Assembly: GCA_030603665.1 (NCBI GenBank)
Contig: JAUVXJ010000003.1
Coordinates: 335,377 to 399,376 of the forward strand
From: Chloroflexota bacterium
Lineage (GTDB): Bacteria; Chloroflexota; Anaerolineae; UBA7937; B3-Chlor
DNA: 64,000 nt
Direction: 5' to 3'
Shown here one piece after another: positions 1 through 7,763 of the stretch (positions within the stretch are counted from its first letter, which is position 1; every line of letters starts with the position of its first letter). A model generated the notes under the pieces. The model worked only from the letters and a program-made list of their open reading frames with translations. It was not told where the DNA came from and did no database searches. The position numbers and the translations under genes were made by a program.

Positions 1-2515
1 AGAAGATCCGAGCCCATTGGGCGATCTCCTGAACTGACCGCGCGTCTACCGAAATGGCATCGAGCGGCTTTGCGCGAATTGCAGCAGACACCCTGGCGAA
101 GCCGCCACGACCCCAGAAATCCAGCAACTCTGATTCCGGGCCTTCCCCCTCTCCTGTCCAGTCGTGCCACCACTTGACGAGAGGCGCTAACTCCCGGGAG
201 ACTGCTGCCCTGAGAGAATCCTGCTTAGCCAAACTCGCGATCGCGGTCGCCTCAGGTGATGTTAGCCAACCTCTTGTGGGCAGAAGCACGTTGTCCAAAT
301 AGCTCTTGAAGTGGCTGGCTCGATCGCGGGTTTCTCCACCAGTTTCCGCGTCTGCCAGGATCTCGTCAGTGACCCGCGATGCGTCGTCTAAGCGCCCAGA
401 AAGCGCCAATGTCTCTGCTTCGCAAAGCCATGCCGGGACCGCCCTATCCGCCCAGAAGGCAGTGTTGGCCCGCGCGGCCTCTGAACGAGCCGCACGGAAA
501 AAAGTGGCGGCCTTGCTGGGGCGATTCAGCATGGCAGCGCTGTCGCCTAACCATGCATTCAAATCAGCCAAAAAGAGGTCGACGTCGCCCTCCAACTGCT
601 CGCGATGCTCCTCAATCAGACGCTTGGCATTGTCCAACGCTTCGTAGGCTTCCTCCAAGATAGCCGTCGACCTCCCCGCACCGGAGAGGTTCTCCCAAAG
701 CCTTACGAGCGCTCGTCCTTTCCCGAACAGCCAGTTGACTCGCAGAGTACGCCACCCAGCCGTCTCACGACCCTCGGCGGCATTGCTGCTCCGAGCATTG
801 TGAACCCAGGTGCCAGCTTTGCCGAGGTACAGCCGCACCTTGGGCTCATCAGCCCCCAGAGCAGCCACTTCAGCAGCCTGGAGGGCTATCGTGCAGCATA
901 GCGGCGGCTCTCCGACCTGCTCCGCTAACTGGCTTGCACACTCCAGAAGAGTGAACATTCGCGCTTGCGACTCAGGGTGGTTGAACTCCGCAGCGATGGC
1001 GCCAAGTGCAAGGGCAGCTCGCTTGGGCGGGTACTCTCCCTTCGCTACAGACTCGCACACCTCACCACAGAAGGCTTCGACATCCTCGTGAGTCGCGCGT
1101 CCAGCCCTCCTAAGCGCCTGAAGCCTCGTCGCCGCGATGGCCAAGCATGTCGACATAGAGAAAGTCACCCGGTCCGCGGATGGCTTCCGATAGTCGTGTC
1201 GGGTGTCGGACACCAGCTCGTACAGGTGCAGCGCCTCTTCGGGACGGTCCAGGCAGCAGTACGCCTTCATTTCGCACAGAACGGCCTCGGCCCAGATGTC
1301 GCCACCCTCCTCCGCTAGTTTGAGTGCATCCTGGGCGAACGTGAGAGCTTGTTGGCCATCCTCTTCGATGAGAGCCAGATACGATTTCTCGACGGCCAGT
1401 GTTGGTTGTTCCAACCCCAGATCCTCGAGGGCCTTCACCTGCGCCCGGAGGACTGACACGACTCGGCCTCGTCGCCGCTCGTCGAGGGGCACGACAGAGT
1501 AGCATCCCATGCAGGCGCGCACCGCCTCGAGTCTCACCTCACGCTCGAGAATCAGATCCCCGGTCCTATGCGCTAGTTCTATGGTTTCCTCATACTGCTG
1601 CAGCACCTGGTCAAGTTCGCAACTGACGACCGCTTTTCGAGCAACCTCAATCTGCCTCTGCACTTCGGCCCGACTGACGCCAGCCAAACTGGCTGCATTG
1701 GCCCAGCGTCCGCCCACTTTCTCTATCAGCCCGATCGCAAACGCCGCCGCGGCTTGTCGGGCGTAGTCCCGCCACGTATCATCCTTGCCATCAATCAGGT
1801 CTGAGGCAGCCTTGATTACGAGCACATCTGGTCGCTGGGTTGACTCATCCGCCGCCTTGAACACGCCAGCCGCTTCGTTGTCCACTGCGAGGACCTTGTC
1901 GAACCGTGCCAGCACTTCCTGTACAGTCTGTGCGCTCAAGTCCGCCCACACTTCCTCGCCCGAAGCCAGTTCGCCCCGGCGGATGCGCGGAACGCGCCTC
2001 GATCCAGTCCCGGGGCGCTTCGCCTTGATTCGCGACGGCCAAGAGGCACGCCTTTCGTTCGCCAACGCCTCCACCGCCGGCTGGAGTCTACCCGAGGCTT
2101 CGAACGATGGCCCTCTCTGGCGGCGTCCCTCGGACGTGAGCTTGCCGGGCTCGTAGTAGTGAACTCGCCGGGGGACAATGACGTCGCCGTAGTCTACGCC
2201 GCGTTCGGCAATGCCCCCTGCGATGCCGACCAGCAGGAGGTGGCGGGGATTCCACGCCTTAATGAGGTCGTGCGCTGCGGTGAGCGCAGTCAGCTGGCCC
2301 ATCTCGCTCGCCAGGACGCAGACGACGGTTTGATCGGAGTCATCGCGGCAGTGAACGGTAGCGACGTAGTAGTAACGGATGTCTTCTTGCCCCCGCTCGA
2401 TCTCTCGCACATCGCCGAGCGTGCTGAGTAGAGCAACCATCTCATCGCGCAGGGCAGTAACGATCGCGAAGTCCGCGCCGCCGTGCAGTTTACTTACCGG
2501 GTCATCCATTGTCAT
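1..2515 (-). CDS. Nucleoside phosphorylase/MTAN-like domain protein with TPR-like repeats (partial, runs off the left edge)
   Basis: I translated the minus strand by hand from ATG at 2515 and found no stop down to base 1, so at least 838 codons are open and the C-terminus lies outside the window. Residues about 16-265 look like the MTA/SAH nucleosidase (PNP/UDP phosphorylase) fold: VTALRDEM near 19-26, LLLVGIAGGIA near 93-103, YGDVIVPRRVHYYEPGK near 109-125, VDNEAAGVF near 211-219 and IKAASDLIDGKDDTW near 234-248, which holds the expected catalytic Asp of the SD motif. From about residue 275 the chain becomes Leu/Ala/Glu-rich helical repeats resembling TPRs, for example a stretch ending RPEEALHLYEL. 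In other bacteria such domains occur in multidomain signalling or defence proteins; that role here is inference. No clear ribosome binding site is visible; ATG at 2509 is an alternative start. Confidence 0.8.
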   Translation of the reverse strand, partial: MTMDDPVSKLHGGADFAIVTALRDEMVALLSTLGDVREIERGQEDIRYYYVATVHCRDDSDQTVVCVLASEMGQLTALTAAHDLIKAWNPRHLLLVGIAGGIAERGVDYGDVIVPRRVHYYEPGKLTSEGRRQRGPSFEASGRLQPAVEALANERRASWPSRIKAKRPGTGSRRVPRIRRGELASGEEVWADLSAQTVQEVLARFDKVLAVDNEAAGVFKAADESTQRPDVLVIKAASDLIDGKDDTWRDYARQAAAAFAIGLIEKVGGRWANAASLAGVSRAEVQRQIEVARKAVVSCELDQVLQQYEETIELAHRTGDLILEREVRLEAVRACMGCYSVVPLDERRRGRVVSVLRAQVKALEDLGLEQPTLAVEKSYLALIEEDGQQALTFAQDALKLAEEGGDIWAEAVLCEMKAYCCLDRPEEALHLYELVSDTRHDYRKPSADRVTFSMSTCLAIAATRLQALRRAGRATHEDVEAFCGEVCESVAKGEYPPKRAALALGAIAAEFNHPESQARMFTLLECASQLAEQVGEPPLCCTIALQAAEVAALGADEPKVRLYLGKAGTWVHNARSSNAAEGRETAGWRTLRVNWLFGKGRALVRLWENLSGAGRSTAILEEAYEALDNAKRLIEEHREQLEGDVDLFLADLNAWLGDSAAMLNRPSKAATFFRAARSEAARANTAFWADRAVPAWLCEAETLALSGRLDDASRVTDEILADAETGGETRDRASHFKSYLDNVLLPTRGWLTSPEATAIASLAKQDSLRAAVSRELAPLVKWWHDWTGEGEGPESELLDFWGRGGFARVSAAIRAKPLDAISVDARSVQEIAQWARIF

Positions 2516-2653
2516 CGACGCTACCACGCTGGCCACCTTTCACACAGTTGCGGCCTACCCGAATTGGCTATTTGGCCATGCCGTCCCCCGCTGGAAACCG
2601 CGCGCGGGACCTTGGCTGCGACGGGCCGATGCCCAGCCAGTCCAACGAGTAGC

Positions 2654-2682
2654 ATTATACATGGGTTGACAAGCTTAGACAA
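2654..2682 (-). promoter_or_regulatory. Sigma70-like promoter for the nucleosidase-TPR gene
   Basis: On the minus strand, TTGTCT (2682-2677), a 17-nt spacer and a perfect TATAAT (2659-2654) point at the gene starting at 2515. The predicted start of transcription is near 2647, giving a leader of about 130 nt. Confidence 0.65.
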
Positions 2683-2761
2683 GTGCGCTATCAAAGACCG
2701 TAGAAAAAGGGGTCCGAGCACGGCATCCCGCGAGGCTACGCCTGTTGCGGACACCGACGCT

Positions 2762-3850
2762 CTATGGCTGCACCACCGCCTTTACCACCCTCAGCTTTTC
2801 CACATCGGCCAGAGCCTCGTCCAACTCCTCCAGCCCGTACACTCGGGTGATGAACCCTTCGTAGGGGAATCTATCCCCGTGCTTGGCCAGCACCTTGATC
2901 CCTCGATAGAAATGACTGAAATCGCTACCCCAGCAGCCTCTGATCTCCAAGTGCTTGCGATTGATGTCCCAGTGAGGGTTGATCTCCACAGAGCCCGCAT
3001 CTGTGTACTGTCCCACTACCACGTACCGCCCGTTGTCACGAGTCATACGCATACCCTCGGCGACGGCTGCCGGGTTGCCCGTGGCCTCGATAGTCACGTC
3101 GGCGCCTCGACCATGGGTCAACTCCCTCACCATGGCGATCCGCTCATCGGGGCCATGCTCCTCGATGTCGACAATATGGTCGGCGCCCACGGCACGCGCC
3201 ATCTCCAGGCGCTTCTTGGGGGCGCCCACCACTATCACCTGCGTGGCCCCGGAGAGTTGAGCCATGACTGCGGCATTGAGGCCCACTGGCCCGCACCCCT
3301 GCACCACGATAGCGTCACCTAGCTGAACCTCAGCGCGCTCCAAGGCGTGAGTGGCCGTAGGGAGGCCACATCCGGCAGCGATGTACCGCTCAGGCGTCAG
3401 TCCCTGGGGGAGCTTGATCACCTTGACGCCAGGCTTGAGATAGATGGCCTCGCTCCAGCCGCCCAGCAGCCCCTCGTCTGCGGAGTAGGTGATGCCGTAC
3501 ACCCGCCGGCTGGGACAGCGGGTGCTTGCCTTGGCCACCAGGCAGTACCAGCAGCTTCCACAACTCTCGTGGACGTCCAGAAAGGCGACGACGTCCCCCT
3601 CACGCAAGGCCTCTCCCTCTACATCCAGCACCTCACCTGAGAGGATGGAGATGCGCCCCACGCTAACGTGCCCCGGTATGATCGGGTATGGCACGCCGGC
3701 CAGGCGCCCGTGATGCAGGTGCACGTCTGTCCCACACACCTCGCTGAAGATGGTGTCAAGGAGCACGCTCCCCGCCTCCATCTCCGGCGCAGGGTAGTCG
3801 CGTACCTCCAGAGACTTTCCGGGAGCCGCCATGACCGCTGCTCTGTACAT
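2762..3850 (-). CDS. Zinc-dependent alcohol dehydrogenase (MDR family)
   Basis: This 362-residue protein has the medium-chain dehydrogenase/reductase layout: a GroES-like N-terminus with Cys39, then a Rossmann domain with GCGPVG and VVVGAPKKRLEMARAVGADH. A structural-zinc cysteine group is present (C96, C99, C102, C111), with one residue more than usual before the last Cys. The catalytic His61 is followed by Val (GHVSVG) where most zinc enzymes have GHE, so the zinc site may be altered. The substrate cannot be told; threonine or polyol dehydrogenases and Zn-alcohol dehydrogenases are all close. The gene starts at ATG 3850 behind GGAGG, only 9 nt after the HgcAB-like gene, so it is probably the last gene of that operon. 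Confidence 0.88.
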   Translation of the reverse strand: MYRAAVMAAPGKSLEVRDYPAPEMEAGSVLLDTIFSEVCGTDVHLHHGRLAGVPYPIIPGHVSVGRISILSGEVLDVEGEALREGDVVAFLDVHESCGSCWYCLVAKASTRCPSRRVYGITYSADEGLLGGWSEAIYLKPGVKVIKLPQGLTPERYIAAGCGLPTATHALERAEVQLGDAIVVQGCGPVGLNAAVMAQLSGATQVIVVGAPKKRLEMARAVGADHIVDIEEHGPDERIAMVRELTHGRGADVTIEATGNPAAVAEGMRMTRDNGRYVVVGQYTDAGSVEINPHWDINRKHLEIRGCWGSDFSHFYRGIKVLAKHGDRFPYEGFITRVYGLEELDEALADVEKLRVVKAVVQP

Positions 3851-3859
3851 CCTGTCCTC

Positions 3860-4984
3860 CTATCTCTCCACGCGCTTTCCCATCAGGTTTAGCTTGAACT
3901 TCCTGATCGTCTCCGGTGTAATCGTTTCTCCCCTGGGGCTCTGGAATTGAAGAGCGTCGAAGGGGCACTGCACGATGCAGGCCCCGCACTGCACGCACTG
4001 GTGCGCTCTGGGCATGGCTGCGCTGTGCTGAGCACGATTCACCTCATAACAATCGCGGGGACAGACGTCCTCACAGTATCCCACACCCCTGCACTTCCCT
4101 TCATCCAGAACGACCTTGAGGATCCTGTCCTCGTGCAAGCCGCTCTTGTAGAGAGGCGTGCTGCCCATAAGGTCAATAAGCATCACCCCCAGAACCGCGA
4201 ATGTCAGCACTCCCCATCGCCCGATTTCTCCCCACGGCGCGTAACCGAGCGCAAAGGCGTAGCTGGCAAGCACGAGCATCGCTGCAACCCACAGTACGGC
4301 GAAGACGGCAAGCAATACGGCGCCGCCTCTGAAGCCAGAGCCCAGCCAGCGCCCATACAGCGGAAAGGACATGTATAGGACCAATGCCAACACCCACACC
4401 ACGCAGATCGCAGACACAAGGGCATGACGCCAGAATACAGCCGTGATCAGCGCCAACACAACGGAGATGGGAAACGCCCAGGACGCAGCCATCTCCAGGC
4501 GCTCTGTCCAGGGGAACCTCACCTGACGCATCCCTGCACCCTTCTTCAACTGGGTATCGAGGAAGAGCGGGATATCGTCAGCGTAGACAGGCCCCCACAC
4601 AACCTTCCATCCGCTCTTGCGCTCCAATACCCTACCTTCCACTCCGGTAGCGGCAAGTTGCGGCAGTATCACCTGTCGATGGTCTACTCGGTCCTCGATA
4701 CCGCTGGTCTTGAGCACCGACAGCACATCGTGATTGGTCAGCAGCCCGCCGGTGGCCGCGCACCACACGTTGATACCCCTGCTATTCGCCACCAGCAGGT
4801 AAGCGTCCACGCCCCTCAACGCCCTACGGACCCGCTCCACCGTGAGACGAAAGTTACAGGTCAACAAGACGGGGGAATCTCTGTCGGGTCGCCCGATTTC
4901 CAAAAGCCCGGTCTGACTGGACCAGGGCACCAACCTAAGCAGCGTCCCGACGATGCTCACCAGAGCGTAGCCCAAGAAGCTCAT
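3860..4984 (-). CDS. HgcAB-like fusion protein: corrinoid-binding domain, membrane helices and ferredoxin
   Basis: The 374-residue product begins at ATG 4984, which overlaps the TGA of the upstream methyltransferase as ATGA; an in-frame extension further upstream is not needed. Residues about 35-165 match the corrinoid-binding domain of HgcA, with the cap-helix motif NVWCAATGG at 72-80 whose Cys75 corresponds to the cobalt-binding Cys of HgcA. About four hydrophobic helices follow (near 169-186, 188-207, 221-244, 256-274). The C-terminal 80 residues are a ferredoxin like HgcB: an irregular first cluster C298-x5-C304-x3-C308-x3-C312 and a canonical second one C330-x2-C333-x2-C336-x3-C340-P. 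HgcA and HgcB together methylate mercury in known organisms; fused relatives are known but mercury methylation by them is not established. The likely role is methyl transfer on a membrane corrinoid with an attached electron donor. The methyl acceptor is unknown. Confidence 0.88.
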   Translation of the reverse strand: MSFLGYALVSIVGTLLRLVPWSSQTGLLEIGRPDRDSPVLLTCNFRLTVERVRRALRGVDAYLLVANSRGINVWCAATGGLLTNHDVLSVLKTSGIEDRVDHRQVILPQLAATGVEGRVLERKSGWKVVWGPVYADDIPLFLDTQLKKGAGMRQVRFPWTERLEMAASWAFPISVVLALITAVFWRHALVSAICVVWVLALVLYMSFPLYGRWLGSGFRGGAVLLAVFAVLWVAAMLVLASYAFALGYAPWGEIGRWGVLTFAVLGVMLIDLMGSTPLYKSGLHEDRILKVVLDEGKCRGVGYCEDVCPRDCYEVNRAQHSAAMPRAHQCVQCGACIVQCPFDALQFQSPRGETITPETIRKFKLNLMGKRVER

Positions 4985-5643
4985 TCTCCGTCCTCCACCG
5001 GCTTCCTGGCGACCAGTTCCATGAAACTTCCGAGGTTCGTCAATCTGATCGACTTCAGAACGAAGCCAACTCCCTCCACCTTCTGAGGCAGGTCGCTCAC
5101 CGCGTGAGTCGTGGTCTGAGTCCACACGTAGGCAACTATGGCCAGAGGCAATCTTATCAGGCCTTTCAGCAGCCGCTTGCCGAAGCTGCCAGGCACCACT
5201 TCGTCGGCCAGTAACAGCAGGCCTCCGGGCTTCACGATCCTCATCGCCTGCTCCAAGGCGTAGGTCAGCTCGTCCGCAGTCAGCTCCGAGAAGCAGAGCC
5301 CGCTCATCACCACGTCGTAGAAGTCGGCCTCTTCGTTATCGAGTTCGGCGACGCCCATCTCGCAGAAGTCAACGGTATCCACCAGACCTGCATCCTCTGC
5401 TTTCTGACGGGCGATCTCCAACATCTGTGAGTTGACGTCGATCCCCTTCACTCGGGCGCCCCTGGCGGCAGACCTCAGCGCCAGCGCCCCCGTGCCGCAC
5501 CCCAGGTCGAGGACCCGCTGTCCTTGCTCTACGTGGGAGACCAGGCGATCGTAAGCGGACTCCAGCCGCCCGAAAGTCAGGACACGCAGGCCCTTATCGT
5601 ACCTGCCGGGTGCCGACTCCAGTATGCGCATCAACACATACAT
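4981..5643 (-). CDS. SAM-dependent methyltransferase coupled to the HgcAB-like protein (CpaM-type)
   Basis: This 220-residue class I methyltransferase has the SAM-binding motif VLDLGCGTG at 44-52, an acidic loop GIDVNSQML and a motif-IV region with VMSGLCFSEL. I chose ATG 5643; the frame is open further upstream but the sequence there does not look like this family. Its stop overlaps the start of the HgcAB-like gene by 4 nt (ATGA), so the two are translationally coupled. Methyltransferases described as corrinoid-protein-associated (CpaM) are found beside HgcA-like proteins, and the N-terminal VLESAPGRYDKG-like segment fits my memory of that family, but I could not search it. It may load a methyl group from SAM onto the corrinoid, or modify the product; this is inference. 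Confidence 0.85.
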   Translation of the reverse strand: MYVLMRILESAPGRYDKGLRVLTFGRLESAYDRLVSHVEQGQRVLDLGCGTGALALRSAARGARVKGIDVNSQMLEIARQKAEDAGLVDTVDFCEMGVAELDNEEADFYDVVMSGLCFSELTADELTYALEQAMRIVKPGGLLLLADEVVPGSFGKRLLKGLIRLPLAIVAYVWTQTTTHAVSDLPQKVEGVGFVLKSIRLTNLGSFMELVARKPVEDGE

Positions 5644-5720
5644 GCTCACGGTACACCACCTGGTCCGAATCGCATCAGCAGCTGAAGAGGCCGGCCACGG
5701 ACACCGAAGCCACAACCAAA

Positions 5721-5748
5721 AGGCGGGAAGGGTTTCTCCTCCCCGCCT
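5721..5748 (-). terminator. Rho-independent terminator between the IclR gene and the methyltransferase
   Basis: Read on the minus strand, AGGCGGG (5748-5742) pairs with CCCGCCT (5727-5721), the stem extends inward by about four pairs, and a short TTTT follows. It lies 130 nt after the IclR stop and 78 nt before the CpaM-type start, so it either ends the IclR message or acts as an attenuator for the corrinoid operon. Confidence 0.65.
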
Positions 5749-5878
5749 CCAACATCTCGGCCTCGCTCAGCTTCGACTTCCGGTTCTACGGCCGAGGGCC
5801 CGCGTAGTTCGCCAGTCCGCTCCTTGGTGATCACTCACGAGCATTGCGCTACCAACACCAATGCTCCTCATACAGGCG

Positions 5879-6643
5879 CTAGACAAACACCTTGTATTCT
5901 TGAGGTTCGAGCCTTTTGCTCACCTCTCTGGCCACGCCAAGCATGATTTCCGGAGCCTCCAGAGCTTTTGCAGACGTGAAGCGATAAGACGGGCCGACCA
6001 CGCCAATCGCCGCCACCACCTCGTTCCGTCCCCTGCGCACGGGCACGGCAATGGCGTTCACTCCCTCATCCTCCTCTTCCCAACTGGTCGCGTAACCCCG
6101 CTCGCGTACCATCGCTACCTCGGCACGTAGCTGGTTGGCGTCGGTCATCGTATTCGCAGTCCGGGACGTCAAAGGCTCATTCAGGTACGAGTCCAATTCG
6201 GCTTCCGCCATGTGAGCCAGGAAGACCTTGCCCGCTGAGGTGGAGTGGAGAGAGCCGCTGCCAAGCCAATTGACAGCCTGGACCATGTGGGGACCAGGCA
6301 CCTGGAGGACATCGATGATCCTGTCTCCATCTCTGATGGAGAGAAAGGTTATCTCCTTCACCGTGTCAGCCAGGTAGTGCAGGTAGGGAAGAGCAACCTG
6401 AGGCAGTCCACGGCTATTGAGCACTGCATAGCCGAGCTCCACCAGCCGAACGCCTAATCGGTACCTGCGGGTGCGAGGGTCACGCTCGACAAGCCCCCCC
6501 CGTTTCAAGGAAACGAGCAGACGGTGGACGGTGCTCTTGTGAAGACCGAGCACATTGCTCAATTGGGTCACACCCAGGTAGTCTCCTTCGGCTCGGAGAG
6601 CTTCCAGAATGGCCACAGCCCTATCAACTGACTGTACAGGCAT
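5879..6643 (-). CDS. IclR family transcriptional regulator
   Basis: The 254-residue protein has an N-terminal winged helix (SVDRAVAILEAL, VTQLSNVLGLHKSTVHRLL, RYRLGVRLVELG) and a C-terminal IclR effector domain (HSTSAGKVFLAHM, TMTDANQL, ERGYATSWEEEDEGVNAIAVPV). ATG at 6643 is preferred because GGAGGTGA lies at a suitable distance; a TTG nine bases upstream sits too close to it. IclR proteins usually control catabolic operons and themselves. The nearest same-strand targets are the CpaM-type/HgcAB-like/alcohol dehydrogenase genes, but a terminator separates them, so regulation of that operon is only a hypothesis. The promoter overlaps an imperfect palindrome that could be its own operator. Confidence 0.93.
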   Translation of the reverse strand: MPVQSVDRAVAILEALRAEGDYLGVTQLSNVLGLHKSTVHRLLVSLKRGGLVERDPRTRRYRLGVRLVELGYAVLNSRGLPQVALPYLHYLADTVKEITFLSIRDGDRIIDVLQVPGPHMVQAVNWLGSGSLHSTSAGKVFLAHMAEAELDSYLNEPLTSRTANTMTDANQLRAEVAMVRERGYATSWEEEDEGVNAIAVPVRRGRNEVVAAIGVVGPSYRFTSAKALEAPEIMLGVAREVSKRLEPQEYKVFV

Positions 6644-6670
6644 GTTTGACAATCACCTCCATATCCATCC

Positions 6671-6700
6671 GGACGTTTCCGTTATTATAACAGACGTTCC
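6671..6700. promoter_or_regulatory. Imperfect palindrome over the IclR promoter (putative operator)
   Basis: The centre GTTATTATAAC (6681-6691) is a perfect palindrome around one base, and the outer parts GGACGTTTCC and GACGTTCC are imperfectly symmetric. It covers the -10 box of the iclR-type gene, the place expected for autorepression. Confidence 0.45.
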
Positions 6701-6711
6701 AGTCTTGTCAA
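6684..6711 (-). promoter_or_regulatory. Promoter of the IclR gene
   Basis: TTGACA (6711-6706), a 16-nt spacer and TATAAT (6689-6684) on the minus strand, both perfect boxes. Confidence 0.75.
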
Positions 6712-6738
6712 GTTGAGGTCTCTCATTACTCATGTGTG

Positions 6739-6767
6739 TTGACACTTCACACCATCTAACCTATACT
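6739..6767 (+). promoter_or_regulatory. Promoter of the phoU-like gene
   Basis: TTGACA (6739-6744), a 17-nt spacer and TATACT (6762-6767), about 95 nt before the GTG start at 6869. Confidence 0.75.
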
Positions 6768-6868
6768 CTCTCATACTCCAGTCACCACCATCATTCCCTT
6801 CCCCGGCGGGTGCGGAACCGTCGTCAGCGCCGGCCGCTCCCGCCAGCAAACGAGAGAGGAGAACCAGC

Positions 6869-7561
6869 GTGTCACGTAAGAGCTTCGATCGGGAACTGCA
6901 GCGTCTCCAGGACGAGGTGGTTCAATTGGGGGACGTGGTTGAGAAGGCGATCGTCCAGTCCGTGAATGCCCTCACGGACCGCAATCGGCAGGCATCGAAC
7001 AGATTGATAGGGGCGGACCGAGCCATTAACGAGAAACGATTCTCCATCGAGGGCGACGCTCTGACACTGATCGCCACTCAACAACCCCTGGCGGGCGACC
7101 TGCGGACTATCTTCGCCGTGGTGGAGATCGCTAACGAATTGGAACGTATAGCCGATTATGCCAAGGGCATCGCCAAGGTCAGCGTGATGATGCCCGACGA
7201 GCCCCTCCTGGAGCCTGGTGTGCATCTTCCGGTCATGGCCGCCAAGGTGCGGGACATGCTCCATCGTGCCCTCCAAGCTTTCGTAACCCAAGATGCGACT
7301 CTTGCCCGAGCCATTCCTGAGCAGGACCATGAAGTGGATGCACTGCACAATCAGGTGTACCGCGAGTTACTTGCCCTGATCACAGGCGATCCCGACACTA
7401 CTGACAATGCAACCTATCTGCTCTGGGTGATCCACAATCTAGAGCGGACCGCTGATCGCGCGCTCAACATATGCGAGCGTGTCGTATTCAACGTCACAGG
7501 AGAGATCGTGGAGATGGACATGGAGGAGGGCCAGTTTCTAGGCCTTGAGGGCCTCTCGTGA
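6869..7561 (+). CDS. phoU: PhoU-like phosphate regulatory protein
   Basis: The 230-residue protein consists of two PhoU helical repeats, with the recognisable segments NEKRFSIEGDALTLIATQQP, AGDLRTIFAVVEIANELERI ADYA in repeat 1 and YLLWVIHNLERTADRALNI in repeat 2. PhoU proteins act in the cytoplasm, binding metals and restraining the PhoR kinase and Pst phosphate transporter. The GTG start at 6869 has AGGAG about 9 nt upstream. No pst or phoBR gene lies beside it, and it has its own strong promoter, so it appears to be a single-gene unit here. Confidence 0.93.
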   Translation: MSRKSFDRELQRLQDEVVQLGDVVEKAIVQSVNALTDRNRQASNRLIGADRAINEKRFSIEGDALTLIATQQPLAGDLRTIFAVVEIANELERIADYAKGIAKVSVMMPDEPLLEPGVHLPVMAAKVRDMLHRALQAFVTQDATLARAIPEQDHEVDALHNQVYRELLALITGDPDTTDNATYLLWVIHNLERTADRALNICERVVFNVTGEIVEMDMEEGQFLGLEGLS

Positions 7562-7728
7562 CGCTCAGAGTCCATGGTCACTTGACCCACGTACCTTTGC
7601 ACACTGATGAGAAGAGACGCAATCCCCGCCCTGGCCGCACCGCGTCGCATCACAGCCCCAGGCAGCCAGTGCCTGGAAGAGCCGCAGTGTTGCACACCTT
7701 CATGGCGAAGGCCTCCCTCTCCAGCGCG

Positions 7729-7757
7729 TTGACACGGGTGAGCAACCGCGCTATACT
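7729..7757 (+). promoter_or_regulatory. Promoter for the MBL-fold gene, placed for a leaderless transcript
   Basis: TTGACA (7729-7734), a 17-nt spacer and TATACT (7752-7757). The expected transcription start, 7 nt after the -10 box, coincides with the GTG start codon at 7764. Confidence 0.7.
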
Positions 7758-7763
7758 ACGCGC

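Noticed and set aside
1-1500. Several plus-strand open frames in the first 1.5 kb
   Set aside because: They are antisense to the continuous nucleosidase-TPR frame and lack ribosome binding sites and domain features.
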